This document shows, piece by piece, positions 43,269 through 51,807 of a stretch of DNA of 64,000 bases (the first letter of the stretch is position 1; each line of letters begins with the position of its first letter). This stretch comes from Neisseria subflava. Its GTDB lineage: Bacteria > Pseudomonadota > Gammaproteobacteria > Burkholderiales > Neisseriaceae. Below the pieces are notes generated by a model. That model ran no database searches and had not been told where the DNA came from. It worked only from the letters and a program-made list of their open reading frames with translations. The stretch lies in assembly GCF_005221305.1 (NCBI RefSeq), contig NZ_CP039887.1, forward strand, positions 682,001-746,000. Reading direction: 5' to 3'. A program made the translations under genes and the position numbers.

Positions 43269-43637
43269 TTATTTCAAACCTTTTTTCACCAAGTCTTCAT
43301 AACCGCCATGGTTGGTTACGTTGGTGTAGCCGGCTTTTTTCAGCCCGGTCAGCGCGGCTTCTGCACGGCGGCCGCTGCGGCAGTAGAGGTTTACCGGCGC
43401 ATTTTTATCCGGGCTGACAGATTTGATACGGTCAACGATTTGGTCATGCGGAATATTGAGCGCACCTTGCAAATGGCCTTCTTTAAATTCTTCAGCAGAG
43501 CGGACATCAATCCAAACGCCTTTTGCTTTTGCAGGTTGTGCCGCGCTTTTTTCAACCTTAGGCATAGAGGCTGCGGAAGCGGCCAAAGGAGTGGCAATAG
43601 CGGCGGCAAAAAGTACGGCGGTCAGCAGTTTCTTCAT
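43269..43637 (-). CDS. Periplasmic rhodanese-like protein (PspE type)
   Basis: A 122-residue single rhodanese domain with a signal peptide (AAAIATPLAASAAS near residue 22). The active-site loop is YCRSGRRAEAA near residue 85, with catalytic Cys and the basic residues of PspE-like sulfurtransferases. The fold signature GVWIDVRSAEEFKEGHLQGALNIPH is present. It could transfer sulfane sulfur to cyanide or thiols in the periplasm; the real acceptor is unknown. Confidence 0.85.
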   Translation of the reverse strand: MKKLLTAVLFAAAIATPLAASAASMPKVEKSAAQPAKAKGVWIDVRSAEEFKEGHLQGALNIPHDQIVDRIKSVSPDKNAPVNLYCRSGRRAEAALTGLKKAGYTNVTNHGGYEDLVKKGLK

Positions 43638-43695
43638 GGTTCAATCTCCTATTAGATAGAAAACAATATGATAACTTTATCAGTTTAGCATTTCA

Positions 43696-43739
43696 TCAGG
43701 CCGTCTGAAAGGGGAGTAGGCTTTCAGACGGCCTGATTT
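43696..43739. terminator. DUS hairpin upstream of rhodanese gene
   Basis: CAGGCCGTCTGAAAG and CTTTCAGACGGCCTG form a stem followed by T's, closing the AhpD-like gene on the minus strand. Confidence 0.8.
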
Positions 43740-43749
43740 TACAAACCGA

Positions 43750-44085
43750 TTAGCGTTGGGTTTCTACTGCTTCCAAAGCGCGCAAAGCGTAGGTATAAGC
43801 GGCACCTGCATTCAGGGCGATAGCGGTGGCCAATGCGCCGGCGATTTCGCTTTCGGTTGCACCTGCTTTGGCGGCGGCGGCGGCATGCACGCTGATGCAG
43901 CTTTCGCAACGTGTGGTAATGGCAACGGCAATGGCGATCAGTTCGCGTGTTTTGGCATCCAGTGCTTCGGCAGCGGCTGCTTGATCCAGTGCACCGTAGG
44001 CTTGCAGCATTTTAGGATGGTTTTTACCCAGTTCACCGAATGATTTTTTTACCAAGGCGGTATGTTCAGGCCAGTCTTTAAACAT
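43750..44085 (-). CDS. Carboxymuconolactone decarboxylase (AhpD-like) family protein
   Basis: A 111-residue protein of the CMD/AhpD family, with the redox motif RCESCISVHAAAA (CxxC followed by His) near residues 60-70. Such proteins are small alkylhydroperoxidases or thiol reductases. It is divergently placed from an AraC-type regulator with 128 bases between, so that regulator probably controls it. The peroxide role is inferred from family and motif. Confidence 0.83.
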   Translation of the reverse strand: MFKDWPEHTALVKKSFGELGKNHPKMLQAYGALDQAAAAEALDAKTRELIAIAVAITTRCESCISVHAAAAAKAGATESEIAGALATAIALNAGAAYTYALRALEAVETQR

Positions 44086-44213
44086 GATATGTCCTTTCTT
44101 AATGTGAGTGGATAAGATAAAAAATCCTATCCGTTTGTGTTTGGTGCGTGTATTATTGCAATAATTGGAAGATTTAAATCGTCAAAACATCTCATTTATT
44201 GGTAAAAAACACT

Positions 44214-45170
44214 ATGGATATTTTGGATAGGCTGGTCGAATTGGCACAGGTAAAAGGCAGTGTGGATGTTCAATGCCTGTTTCAGGGGGAATGGTATGTG
44301 CGGCATGAACCAAAGCGTGCGCATGGTTTGGTGCATATCGTAACTGCCGGTTCGGGTTATATCCGAATTGATGGGGAGCAAGAGTCCAGGCTGCTGAGTG
44401 CTGGGGATGTCATTTTTTTCCCGCGCAGCGTAGGGCATACTTTGAGCAGCGATAGCAGTTGTGAAAATCTCGGTGTCAACGTGCTGACGAGTGAAAAAGG
44501 CGTATTTAAAGTCAAGCAGAGTCATGCAGGAGGCGATGCGGCTTTGCATCTTTTCTGCGCGCGGTTTGAATATGAAGTGCAGGCGGATATTATGGCGGGG
44601 CTGCCTGATACGGTTTTGCTGAATATCAACCATCCTTCTTTGCAGTATTTAGTGGCGTTATTGCAGTATGAGAGCGGTCAGGCTTTGTCCGGCTCGGTAG
44701 CGGTTGTGAACGCATTGGCTTCGGTGTTGTTGATATTTCTACTTCGAGCCAGCCTGGAGAAAAATGGGGAAGCGCAATTAAGCGGTTTGCTGAATGGTTG
44801 GCAGGACAAACGCCTACGGAATCTGCTTCAGGCAGTAGTGGATAAGCCGGAAGAGGAATGGAATATCGAGAAAATGACCGCGATAGCCAACTTATCTCGC
44901 GCCCAGTTGATGCGGGTATTTAAGCAGCAGACGGGAACAAGCCCTCATGCCTTTGTAAACAGTATCCGCTTGCAGCAAGGGGCATTATTGTTGAAACAGA
45001 CGGCGGATTCGGTTTTATCGGTTGCGCTCTCGGTCGGTTTTCAATCGGAAACGCATTTCGGCAAGGCATTCAAAAAGCAATATGGGATATCGCCGGGGCA
45101 ATATCGTAAGAATGATCGTACTGATGAAGCGGCAGTACAAGCGGAAGAAATGCCGATTTACTTTATTTGA
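44214..45170 (+). CDS. AraC-family transcriptional regulator
   Basis: A 318-residue regulator: an N-terminal cupin-like sensing domain (HIVTAGSGYIRIDGEQESRLLSAGDVIFFPRSVGHT) and a C-terminal double HTH. The HTH part includes IANLSRAQLMRVFKQQTGTSPHAFV and ADSVLSVALSVGFQSETHFGKAFKKQYGISPGQYRK. The divergent AhpD-like gene is the obvious target. The signal it senses is unknown; a thiol or small organic compound is possible. I start at the ATG at 44214 rather than 15 bases upstream. Confidence 0.85.
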   Translation: MDILDRLVELAQVKGSVDVQCLFQGEWYVRHEPKRAHGLVHIVTAGSGYIRIDGEQESRLLSAGDVIFFPRSVGHTLSSDSSCENLGVNVLTSEKGVFKVKQSHAGGDAALHLFCARFEYEVQADIMAGLPDTVLLNINHPSLQYLVALLQYESGQALSGSVAVVNALASVLLIFLLRASLEKNGEAQLSGLLNGWQDKRLRNLLQAVVDKPEEEWNIEKMTAIANLSRAQLMRVFKQQTGTSPHAFVNSIRLQQGALLLKQTADSVLSVALSVGFQSETHFGKAFKKQYGISPGQYRKNDRTDEAAVQAEEMPIYFI

Positions 45171-45177
45171 ACAGATG

Positions 45178-45244
45178 ATAAAAGGCCGTCTGAAAGTGTA
45201 AAAATGAAATCTAAGATTTCTAAAACACTTTTCAGACGGCCTTA
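45178..45244. terminator. Extended DUS hairpin between AraC regulator and typA
   Basis: AAAAGGCCGTCTGAAAGTGT pairs with ACACTTTTCAGACGGCCTT with one unpaired base. The inner part AAATC-TAA-GATTT adds a second stem. It serves two converging genes. Confidence 0.82.
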
Positions 45245-45271
45245 ATTTTAAAACGTATCAATCAAACAGAA

Positions 45272-47083
45272 TTAGTCCAGTTTTTTGAAATGACGGCGAC
45301 GTTCCAATTCGCTCAGGTAGCGTTTACGCAGGCGGATGGATTGTGGTGTAATTTCAACCAGTTCGTCATCGTCGATGAACTCAACCGCACCTTCCAAAGT
45401 CAATTTGATCGGTGTAGTCAGGCGCACGGCTTCATCTGTACCGCTGGCACGAACGTTGGTCAGTTTTTTACCTTTCAGAGGATTTACCACCAAGTCGTTG
45501 TCGCGGCTGTGAATACCGATAATCATACCTTCGTAGACTTTGTCGTTTGGAGAAATGAACATACGGCCGCGGTCTTCCAAGTTCCACAGGGCGTAAGCAA
45601 CGGCTTCACCTTGCTCTTGAGAAACCAGTACGCCGTTGTGACGGCCGGGCATATCGGGTTTAACCGGTGCGTAGTCGTCAAAAACGTGGCTCATCAAGCC
45701 GGTACCGCGGGTCAAGGTCAGGAATTCGCCTTGGAAACCGATCAGGCCGCGGGCAGGAATGTGGTACTCCAGACGGGTACGGCCATTGCCGTCGCTTTCC
45801 ATATTGGTCAATTCGCCACGGCGACGGCCAAGTTCTTCCATAACGGCTCCTTGGTTTTCATCCGGTACGTCCACGGTCAGGTTTTCGTAAGGCTCGCATT
45901 TTTGGCCATTGATTTCACGGAATACCACGCGCGGTTTGCCGACTGCCAATTCAAAGCCTTCGCGGCGCATGTTTTCCAACAAAATGGTTAGGTGTAATTC
46001 GCCACGGCCGGAAACGCGGAATACATCAGCGTCGGCAGTATCTTCAACACGCAGGGCAACGTTGGTCAGCAATTCTTTTTGCAGGCGGTCGCGGATTTGG
46101 CGGGAAGTCACGAATTTGCCTTCAGTACCGGCCAAAGGAGAAGTATTGACCATAAAGTCCATGGTCAGGGTCGGCTCGTCTACACTCAACATAGGCAAGC
46201 CTTTAGGATTGTCTTTGTCGGTAATGGTTACGCCGATACCGATGTCTTCGATACCGGAAATAATCACGATGTCGCCGGCTTCAGCTTCTTCCAAAGGTAC
46301 GCGTTCCAAGCCTTGGAAACCCAAAAGCTGGTTGATACGGCCTTGTGCAACTTGTTCTTCATGGTTCATAACGGCAACGACTTGACCGGGTTTGATGCGG
46401 CCGTTCAGGATGCGGCCGATACCGAGGCGACCGGTGTAGTTGTCGTAGTCCAGTTGGGAAATTTGAAGTTGCAGTGTTGCGTCTGCATTGCCGCTTGGAG
46501 GAGGCGTGTGTTTCAAAATGGTCTCGAACAGAGGGCGCATATCGCTGCTCTCGTCGTTTTCATCCAATTTGGCAAAGCCGGATAGGCCGGAAGCATAGAC
46601 GATAGGGAAGTCCAATTGTTCGTCAGTTGCGCCCAAGTTATCGAACAATTCGAATGTTTGGTCGATAACCCAGCTTGGACGGGCAGACGGTTTGTCGATT
46701 TTGTTGATGACAACGATAGGTTTCAGACCCAAAGCCAAGGCTTTTTTGGTCACGAAACGGGTTTGCGGCATAGGGCCTTCTTGTGCGTCAACCAACAGTA
46801 CGACGCAGTCAACCATGCCCAATACACGTTCCACTTCGCCACCAAAATCGGCGTGTCCCGGAGTATCTACGATGTTGATGTGGTAGCCTTCGTATTCGAT
46901 GGCAGTATTTTTAGCGAGAATGGTAATGCCGCGCTCTTTTTCAAGATCGTTGCTGTCCATTACGCGCTCTTCTACTTGCTGGTTGGAACGGAATGTACCG
47001 GACTGACGCAGCAATTGGTCAACTAATGTGGTTTTGCCATGGTCGACGTGGGCGATGATGGCAATATTGCGGATTTGTTTCAT
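45272..47083 (-). CDS. typA: Ribosome-associated GTPase TypA/BipA
   Basis: Translational GTPase of the EF-G/LepA group that acts in ribosome assembly and stress adaptation. It is 603 aa with the G1 loop IAHVDHGKTTLVDQLL at the N-terminus, RGITILAKN (switch I), DTPGHADFGGEVER (G3) and VINKIDKPSARP (G4). The C-terminal TypA domain contains RGLIGFQGEFLTLTRGTG. Monocistronic, with a 417-base AT-rich gap upstream. Confidence 0.97.
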   Translation of the reverse strand: MKQIRNIAIIAHVDHGKTTLVDQLLRQSGTFRSNQQVEERVMDSNDLEKERGITILAKNTAIEYEGYHINIVDTPGHADFGGEVERVLGMVDCVVLLVDAQEGPMPQTRFVTKKALALGLKPIVVINKIDKPSARPSWVIDQTFELFDNLGATDEQLDFPIVYASGLSGFAKLDENDESSDMRPLFETILKHTPPPSGNADATLQLQISQLDYDNYTGRLGIGRILNGRIKPGQVVAVMNHEEQVAQGRINQLLGFQGLERVPLEEAEAGDIVIISGIEDIGIGVTITDKDNPKGLPMLSVDEPTLTMDFMVNTSPLAGTEGKFVTSRQIRDRLQKELLTNVALRVEDTADADVFRVSGRGELHLTILLENMRREGFELAVGKPRVVFREINGQKCEPYENLTVDVPDENQGAVMEELGRRRGELTNMESDGNGRTRLEYHIPARGLIGFQGEFLTLTRGTGLMSHVFDDYAPVKPDMPGRHNGVLVSQEQGEAVAYALWNLEDRGRMFISPNDKVYEGMIIGIHSRDNDLVVNPLKGKKLTNVRASGTDEAVRLTTPIKLTLEGAVEFIDDDELVEITPQSIRLRKRYLSELERRRHFKKLD

Positions 47084-47500
47084 GATGATTTATGTGTTTC
47101 AGCTAGGTGCTTAAAAAAGATAACTGGTAATTATAGCACGATTCCTAAGTATTGACCGAGTAGAAGATTCAAAAAAATGAGGCAAAAGCAGTTGAGAATA
47201 ATTCATAATTAAATTTGATTGATTTTGTTGGATTATTTGCTTTTATTTATGGTTAACGAATGTAAATGTTTTTGAATAATGCAATGGATTCTTAATACCA
47301 ATGTCAAAAAATTGTTATTAAAAACAGGGGATTAATTTTTCATACGGCCTTTTAGGCGGGTTAAATTTTTTGATAATTGTTTGTATTTTAAATAGAAAAT
47401 TTGTCAAAAGTGCTGCTTGTGCATACAATTACGTCATTCCATAACAACACACGAATCTTCATTTCGTGATCGTCAACTTTTAAAAGAAAGAGAAAGAATT
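47084..47500. promoter_or_regulatory. AT-rich intergenic region between typA and bfrA
   Basis: No convincing ORF. It must hold the divergent promoters of typA and bfrA. Two weak Fur-like stretches are visible: TGAGAATAATTCATA (47193-47207) and TGATAATTGTTTGTA (47371-47385), each about 10 of 14 matches to the 7-1-7 motif. A decayed DUS (TTCATACGGCCTTTT) lies near 47338. Iron control of bfrA is plausible but not shown. Confidence 0.35.
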
Positions 47501-47965
47501 ATGCAAGGCAACCAAGCAGTTATTGATTACATGAACGAATTATTGTCTGGCGAGTTGGCTGCTCGCGACCAATATTTTATCCACTCTCGCATGTACTCTG
47601 AATGGGGTTACACCAAACTGTTCGAACGTCTGAACCATGAGATGGAAGAAGAAACCACTCACGCCGAAGACTTCATCCGTCGTATCCTGATGTTGGGCGG
47701 TACTCCTAAAATGACCCGTGCCGAACTGAACATCGGTACTGACGTAATTTCCTGCCTGAAAGCAGACTTGAACACTGAATACGAAGTACGCGATGCACTG
47801 AAAAAAGGCATCAAATTGTGCGAAGAAGCTCAAGACTATGTTACCCGCGATTTGATGGTTGCCCAACTGAAAGACACTGAAGAAGATCACGCTCACTGGT
47901 TGGAACAACAACTGCGTCTGATCGAATTGGTCGGCGAAGGCAACTACTACCAAAGCCAACTGTAG
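47501..47965 (+). CDS. bfrA: Bacterioferritin subunit A (ferroxidase type)
   Basis: Iron-storage subunit of 154 aa. Ferroxidase-centre ligands are kept: Glu18 in LSGELAARDQ, Glu and His in EETTHAED near 50-54, and the C-terminal EEDHAHWLE. The haem-ligand Met52 of E. coli Bfr (EMKHAD) is Thr here (ETTHAED), so this subunit should not bind haem on its own. AAAGAG precedes the ATG at 47501. bfrB follows after 29 bases in the same operon. Confidence 0.94.
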   Translation: MQGNQAVIDYMNELLSGELAARDQYFIHSRMYSEWGYTKLFERLNHEMEEETTHAEDFIRRILMLGGTPKMTRAELNIGTDVISCLKADLNTEYEVRDALKKGIKLCEEAQDYVTRDLMVAQLKDTEEDHAHWLEQQLRLIELVGEGNYYQSQL

Positions 47966-47994
47966 TCTAGCGTATAACGTATAAGGAGCTGAAA

Positions 47995-48468
47995 ATGAAA
48001 GGCGATCGCTTAGTTATCCGCGAATTGAATAAAAACTTGGGCTTGCTCTTGGTTACCATCAACCAATACTTCCTGCATGCCCGCATTTTGAAAAACTGGG
48101 GCTTTGAAGAATTGGGCGAACACTTCTTCAAACAATCCATCCGCGAAATGAAATCCGCAGACGATTTGATCGAGCGTATTTTGTTCTTGGAAGGCCTGCC
48201 TAATCTGCAAGAGTTGGGTAAACTGTTGATCGGTGAATCTACCGAAGAAATCATTGCCTGCGATCTGAAAAAAGAGTATGAAAAACATGATGCTCTGGTT
48301 GCAGCCATCGCTCTTGCAGAAGAACAACAAGACTACGTCAGCCGTGATTTGTTGGAAAAACAAAAAGACATCAACGAAGAACACATCGACTGGCTTGAAA
48401 CTCAGCAGGAATTGATTGGCAAAGTTGGTTTGCCAAACTACCTGCAAACAGCGGCGCAAGAGGACTAA
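47995..48468 (+). CDS. bfrB: Bacterioferritin subunit B (haem-binding type)
   Basis: Iron-storage subunit of 157 aa, the partner of BfrA. The haem-ligand methionine is kept (REMKSADDLIERILFLEGLPNL). Two ferroxidase ligands are lost: Glu18 is Leu (LGLLLVTINQYF) and His54 is Ser (MKSAD). It complements BfrA, fitting the known mixed BfrA/BfrB shells of Neisseria. AAGGAG precedes the ATG. Confidence 0.94.
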   Translation: MKGDRLVIRELNKNLGLLLVTINQYFLHARILKNWGFEELGEHFFKQSIREMKSADDLIERILFLEGLPNLQELGKLLIGESTEEIIACDLKKEYEKHDALVAAIALAEEQQDYVSRDLLEKQKDINEEHIDWLETQQELIGKVGLPNYLQTAAQED

Positions 48469-48509
48469 AACACAAACCACTGCCAAATATAGCAGTCCCT
48501 GCTCCCATC

Positions 48510-48544
48510 AACGGCATATCTTTACGGATATGCCGTTTTCTTTT
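48510..48544 (+). terminator. Rho-independent terminator after bfrB
   Basis: AACGGCATATC (48510-48520) pairs with GATATGCCGTT (48527-48537) across 6 bases and runs into TTCTTTT. It is not DUS-based; a DUS pair follows at 48558-48586. Confidence 0.88.
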
Positions 48545-48557
48545 ATGGAAATGCTTT

Positions 48558-48586
48558 AAGGCCGTCTGAATGTTCAGACGGCCTTG
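48558..48586. terminator. DUS hairpin between bfrB and methyltransferase gene
   Basis: AAGGCCGTCTGAA and TTCAGACGGCCTT flank a 2-to-4-base loop. It closes the minus-strand methyltransferase gene. Confidence 0.78.
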
Positions 48587-48589
48587 ATT

Positions 48590-49717
48590 TTATATCGCTT
48601 TCAAACGGTATAGATAAGTGGTTTCCTTGTTTCTGGCAAACGCTAAAGGATCGGATTCATCTATTGCTTTTTTGTGTTGCGGTTTGGTTTTTAGAATATC
48701 GACTACATTGAGTGAGGCCGTCTGAAAGCATTGTTGTAAAAAGTCTTTATCGCGCAAATGCAAGTGTTCTGCCAAGTCGGAAATAATCAGCCAGGCTTCG
48801 CCGTTTGGATTTAAGTGATGACGTACGCCGTTGAGGAACGCAGTCAGCATGGCATGATTGGGGTCGTAAAGAGCAGTCTCGATGGCGGAGGTCGGTTTTG
48901 CCGGCAGCCAAGGCGGATTGCAGACGATAAGGTCGGCGCAACTTTTTGGAAATAAATCAATCGATTGGATATTGACAGCTTTATTCAAGCCTAGGCGTTT
49001 GAGGTTTGCTGTGGCGCAGGCAATTGCTTTGGGGTTGGTGTCTGTGGCAATGATGTTAGATATGCCTCGTTTGGCCAAAATTGCGGCAATCACGCCTGAG
49101 CCGGTGCCGATGTCAAAGGCCGTCTGAATATTGGGAGCGAGTGGTGCTTGGGCGATTAAATCCAAATATTCGCCACGCAGTGGAGAGAATACGCCGAAAG
49201 GAACATGGATTTTTCCGTCTAGCTGCGGAATGTCTATACCTTTTTTGTGCCACTCGTGCGCACCGATAAAGCCCAGTAATTGATTCAGCGGTAAGAGAAA
49301 CGGCTTGTCGTTTGGTGTATCGTAAACATCGCGCAGAGCGGCGTAGATGTCGGGTGCGCGTGCATTGTCCAGTTGAAAATTCGGTTGGATTTCAACGGCA
49401 AGCATATTGAGCAAACGGCTTTGCTGAGCCTGTTTCATACGGTGGGCGTGAAAGGCCGTCTGAATATCGGCAGGTGCGCCTTTCTTTTTTTCAGACGGCC
49501 TGCGGATACATTTTTTCATTGCGGCCAAGACTTGCTTGACATTGTGAAAATCGCCAGTCCAAACAGTTGCAGTTTGCGCGTGGGCATTTTTTAAAATTTC
49601 TGCTGCGCCTGCTTCTTGGATGTAAACCGCCTGCTTGGGCGGTTTTTGTGTGCTTTCGTTGCGCCATTCGATGTCGGAGCGGTTGGTAGGGATGGGGTGG
49701 GACATAATGTGTTTCAA
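48590..49717 (-). CDS. Class I SAM-dependent methyltransferase
   Basis: A 375-residue protein (371 if it starts at the second ATG, 49705). The C-terminal half has the SAM-binding motif AFDIGTGSGVIAAILAKRG (near 215), IIATDTNPKAIACA and the catalytic loop CNPPWLPAKP. This NPPW motif is typical of N-methyltransferases acting on glutamine, adenine or guanine. The N-terminal 190 residues are unfamiliar. The target (rRNA, protein or other) is unknown. Divergent from leuA. Confidence 0.75.
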   Translation of the reverse strand: MKHIMSHPIPTNRSDIEWRNESTQKPPKQAVYIQEAGAAEILKNAHAQTATVWTGDFHNVKQVLAAMKKCIRRPSEKKKGAPADIQTAFHAHRMKQAQQSRLLNMLAVEIQPNFQLDNARAPDIYAALRDVYDTPNDKPFLLPLNQLLGFIGAHEWHKKGIDIPQLDGKIHVPFGVFSPLRGEYLDLIAQAPLAPNIQTAFDIGTGSGVIAAILAKRGISNIIATDTNPKAIACATANLKRLGLNKAVNIQSIDLFPKSCADLIVCNPPWLPAKPTSAIETALYDPNHAMLTAFLNGVRHHLNPNGEAWLIISDLAEHLHLRDKDFLQQCFQTASLNVVDILKTKPQHKKAIDESDPLAFARNKETTYLYRLKAI

Positions 49718-49783
49718 ATCGGGGAAATAGGGGATTAGTTTACTATATTTAGGATGTGTTCGGTTTGAGAGGAGCTTTTAATA

Positions 49784-49796
49784 GTCTAAATTAGAC
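49784..49796. promoter_or_regulatory. GTCTAA palindrome between methyltransferase and leuA genes
   Basis: GTCTAA-A-TTAGAC is a perfect 13-base palindrome. The same hexamer recurs inside the leuA promoter (49866-49871), and TTAGACAAAA (49791-49800) is the exact inverse of TTTTGTCTAA (49862-49871). It is a candidate operator for the HTH domain encoded just downstream. Confidence 0.55.
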
Positions 49797-49855
49797 AAAA
49801 TGTATAAAAAATTCTTAAATTTTAAAATTTGATCTGATATTTTGATAAAAATAGA

Positions 49856-49883
49856 TTGTCGTTTTGTCTAAAATGAGTATAAT
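49856..49883 (+). promoter_or_regulatory. leuA promoter with operator-like half-site in the spacer
   Basis: -35-like TTGTCG (49856-49861) and a perfect -10 TATAAT (49878-49883) are 16 bases apart. The spacer begins with TTTTGTCTAA, the inverse of the sequence at 49791-49800. A protein bound to both sites, about 70 bases apart, could loop the DNA and block RNA polymerase. Confidence 0.6.
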
Positions 49884-49931
49884 GCAAAACCAGAACACAA
49901 TAATCTTAATCGGATTTGGACAAGGAACATC

Positions 49932-51725
49932 ATGCAATTAGACATTGACCGTTTGGTTGCCTATTTTGGCGGCGTAAACGCGCTGGCCGAAGCCCTGAAA
50001 CAGCACGACCCGGAAAATGCTGCGACCACAGCGGCTATCTACAAATGGCGTACACGCGGTTCCCTGCCTTTGGCTCAGTTGCAAAAACTGACCGCTTTGG
50101 CGGAAGCGCAAGGCAGACCGCTTGATTTGAATGCTTTTTTACAAAAAAACGAATCTCTGGAGAGAACAGAAATGACACAGACCAATCGTGTAATTATTTT
50201 TGACACTACCATGCGCGATGGCGAGCAGTCGCCCGGTGCATCCATGACCAAAGAGGAGAAAATCCGTATTGCCCGTCAGTTGGAAAAGATGGGTGTCGAT
50301 GTGATTGAGGCAGGTTTTGCAGCAGCCAGTCCGGGCGATTTTGAATCGGTTAATGCGATTGCCAAAATTATTACCAAATCTACAGTTTGCTCATTGGCGC
50401 GTGCCGTTGAAAACGATGTGCGCAAAGCAGGCGAAGCTGTTTCCCCCGCTCCAAATAAACGTATTCACACTTTTATCGCTACCAGCCCGATCCACATGGA
50501 GCACAAACTGAAAATGAAGCCGCAGCAGGTCATCGATGCGGCGGTCAAAGCGGTGAAAATTGCCAAAGAATACACTGACGATGTGGAATTTTCTGCCGAA
50601 GACGCAGTGCGTTCGGATTTGGACTTCCTTGCCAAAATCTTTACGGCGGTTATCGAAGCGGGGGCGACTACTATCAACATTCCCGATACTGTCGGCTACT
50701 CCATCCCTTCCGTATGGTACGAGCGTATCAGCAACATCATCAAAAGCGTTCCCAATGGCGACAAAGTAGTTTGGTCGACCCACTGCCATAATGACTTGGG
50801 TATGGCGGTTGCTAACTCATTAGCTGCTGTTCAGGCAGGTGTGCGTCAGGTGGAATGTACCATCAACGGTTTGGGAGAACGCGCAGGCAATGCCAGCCTT
50901 GAAGAAATCGTGATGGCGTTGAAGGTGCGTCATGATTTGTTTGGCTTGGAAACCGGCATCGATACCACGCAAATTGTGCCGGTTTCCAAACTGGTATCTA
51001 CTATCACCGGCTATCCGATTCAGCCAAACAAAGCAGTAGTCGGCGCAAACGCCTTTGCGCACGAATCAGGCATCCACCAAGACGGCGTGTTGAAACACCC
51101 TGAAACCTATGAAATCATGACTGCCGAATCAGTCGGCTGGTCAACCAACCGCCTGACTTTAGGCAAATTGTCCGGCCGTAATGCTTTCAAAACCAAGCTG
51201 GCTGATTTAGGCATCGAGTTGGAAAGCGAAGAGGCGTTGAATGCGGCATTCGCACGCTTCAAAGAGCTGGCGGATAAGAAACGCGAAATCTTTGATGAAG
51301 ACTTGCACGCTTTGGTGTCTGATGAAATGGGCAGCCTGAATGCTGAAAGCTACAAATTCATCTCTCAAAAAATCAGCACCGAAACTGGTGAAGAGCCTCG
51401 TGCCAATATCGTGTTCAGTATTCGCGGCGAAGAAAAACACGCTACCGCTACCGGCTCCGGCCCTGTTGATGCGATCTTTAAAGCCATTGAAAGCGTGGCT
51501 CAAAGTGGCGCGACCTTGCAGATTTACTCTGTCAACGCGGTGACACAAGGTACAGAAAGCCAAGGCGAAACTTCTGTCCGCCTGCAACGTGGCGATCGAG
51601 TGGTCAACGGTCAAGGCGCAGATACCGACGTGTTGGTGGCGACTGCCAAGGCTTATCTGTCTGCACTGAGCAAATTGGAATTCGGTCAAGCCAAGCCTAA
51701 AGCGCAAGGCAGCGGCATGATTTAA
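49932..51725 (+). CDS. leuA: 2-isopropylmalate synthase with N-terminal HTH-like domain
   Basis: LeuA makes 2-isopropylmalate, the first step of leucine synthesis. The enzyme proper runs from about residue 81: IIFDTTMRDGEQSPG, then the catalytic TIM barrel with HCHNDLGMAVANSLAA, then the leucine-binding regulatory domain. The first 80 residues are an HTH-like module (IDRLVAYFGGVNALAEALKQ... AIYKWRTRGSLPLAQLQKLTALAE). An ATG at 50172, with GGAG before it, would give the usual 517-aa enzyme alone. AAGGA precedes the long start. Both forms, or only the 597-aa fusion, may be made. Upstream GTCTAA repeats suggest self-regulation. Confidence 0.92.
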   Translation: MQLDIDRLVAYFGGVNALAEALKQHDPENAATTAAIYKWRTRGSLPLAQLQKLTALAEAQGRPLDLNAFLQKNESLERTEMTQTNRVIIFDTTMRDGEQSPGASMTKEEKIRIARQLEKMGVDVIEAGFAAASPGDFESVNAIAKIITKSTVCSLARAVENDVRKAGEAVSPAPNKRIHTFIATSPIHMEHKLKMKPQQVIDAAVKAVKIAKEYTDDVEFSAEDAVRSDLDFLAKIFTAVIEAGATTINIPDTVGYSIPSVWYERISNIIKSVPNGDKVVWSTHCHNDLGMAVANSLAAVQAGVRQVECTINGLGERAGNASLEEIVMALKVRHDLFGLETGIDTTQIVPVSKLVSTITGYPIQPNKAVVGANAFAHESGIHQDGVLKHPETYEIMTAESVGWSTNRLTLGKLSGRNAFKTKLADLGIELESEEALNAAFARFKELADKKREIFDEDLHALVSDEMGSLNAESYKFISQKISTETGEEPRANIVFSIRGEEKHATATGSGPVDAIFKAIESVAQSGATLQIYSVNAVTQGTESQGETSVRLQRGDRVVNGQGADTDVLVATAKAYLSALSKLEFGQAKPKAQGSGMI

Positions 51726-51738
51726 TTTATTGAAAAGG

Positions 51739-51787
51739 TAAAGGCCGTCTGAAATCGTAGTGATGCGTTTCAGACGGCCTTTTTTAT
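51739..51787. terminator. DUS hairpin after leuA
   Basis: AAAGGCCGTCTGAAAT and TTTCAGACGGCCTTTTTT pair between convergent leuA and lipoprotein genes. Confidence 0.87.
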
Positions 51788-51807
51788 TTGGTCAAAAAAT
51801 AGTTTGT

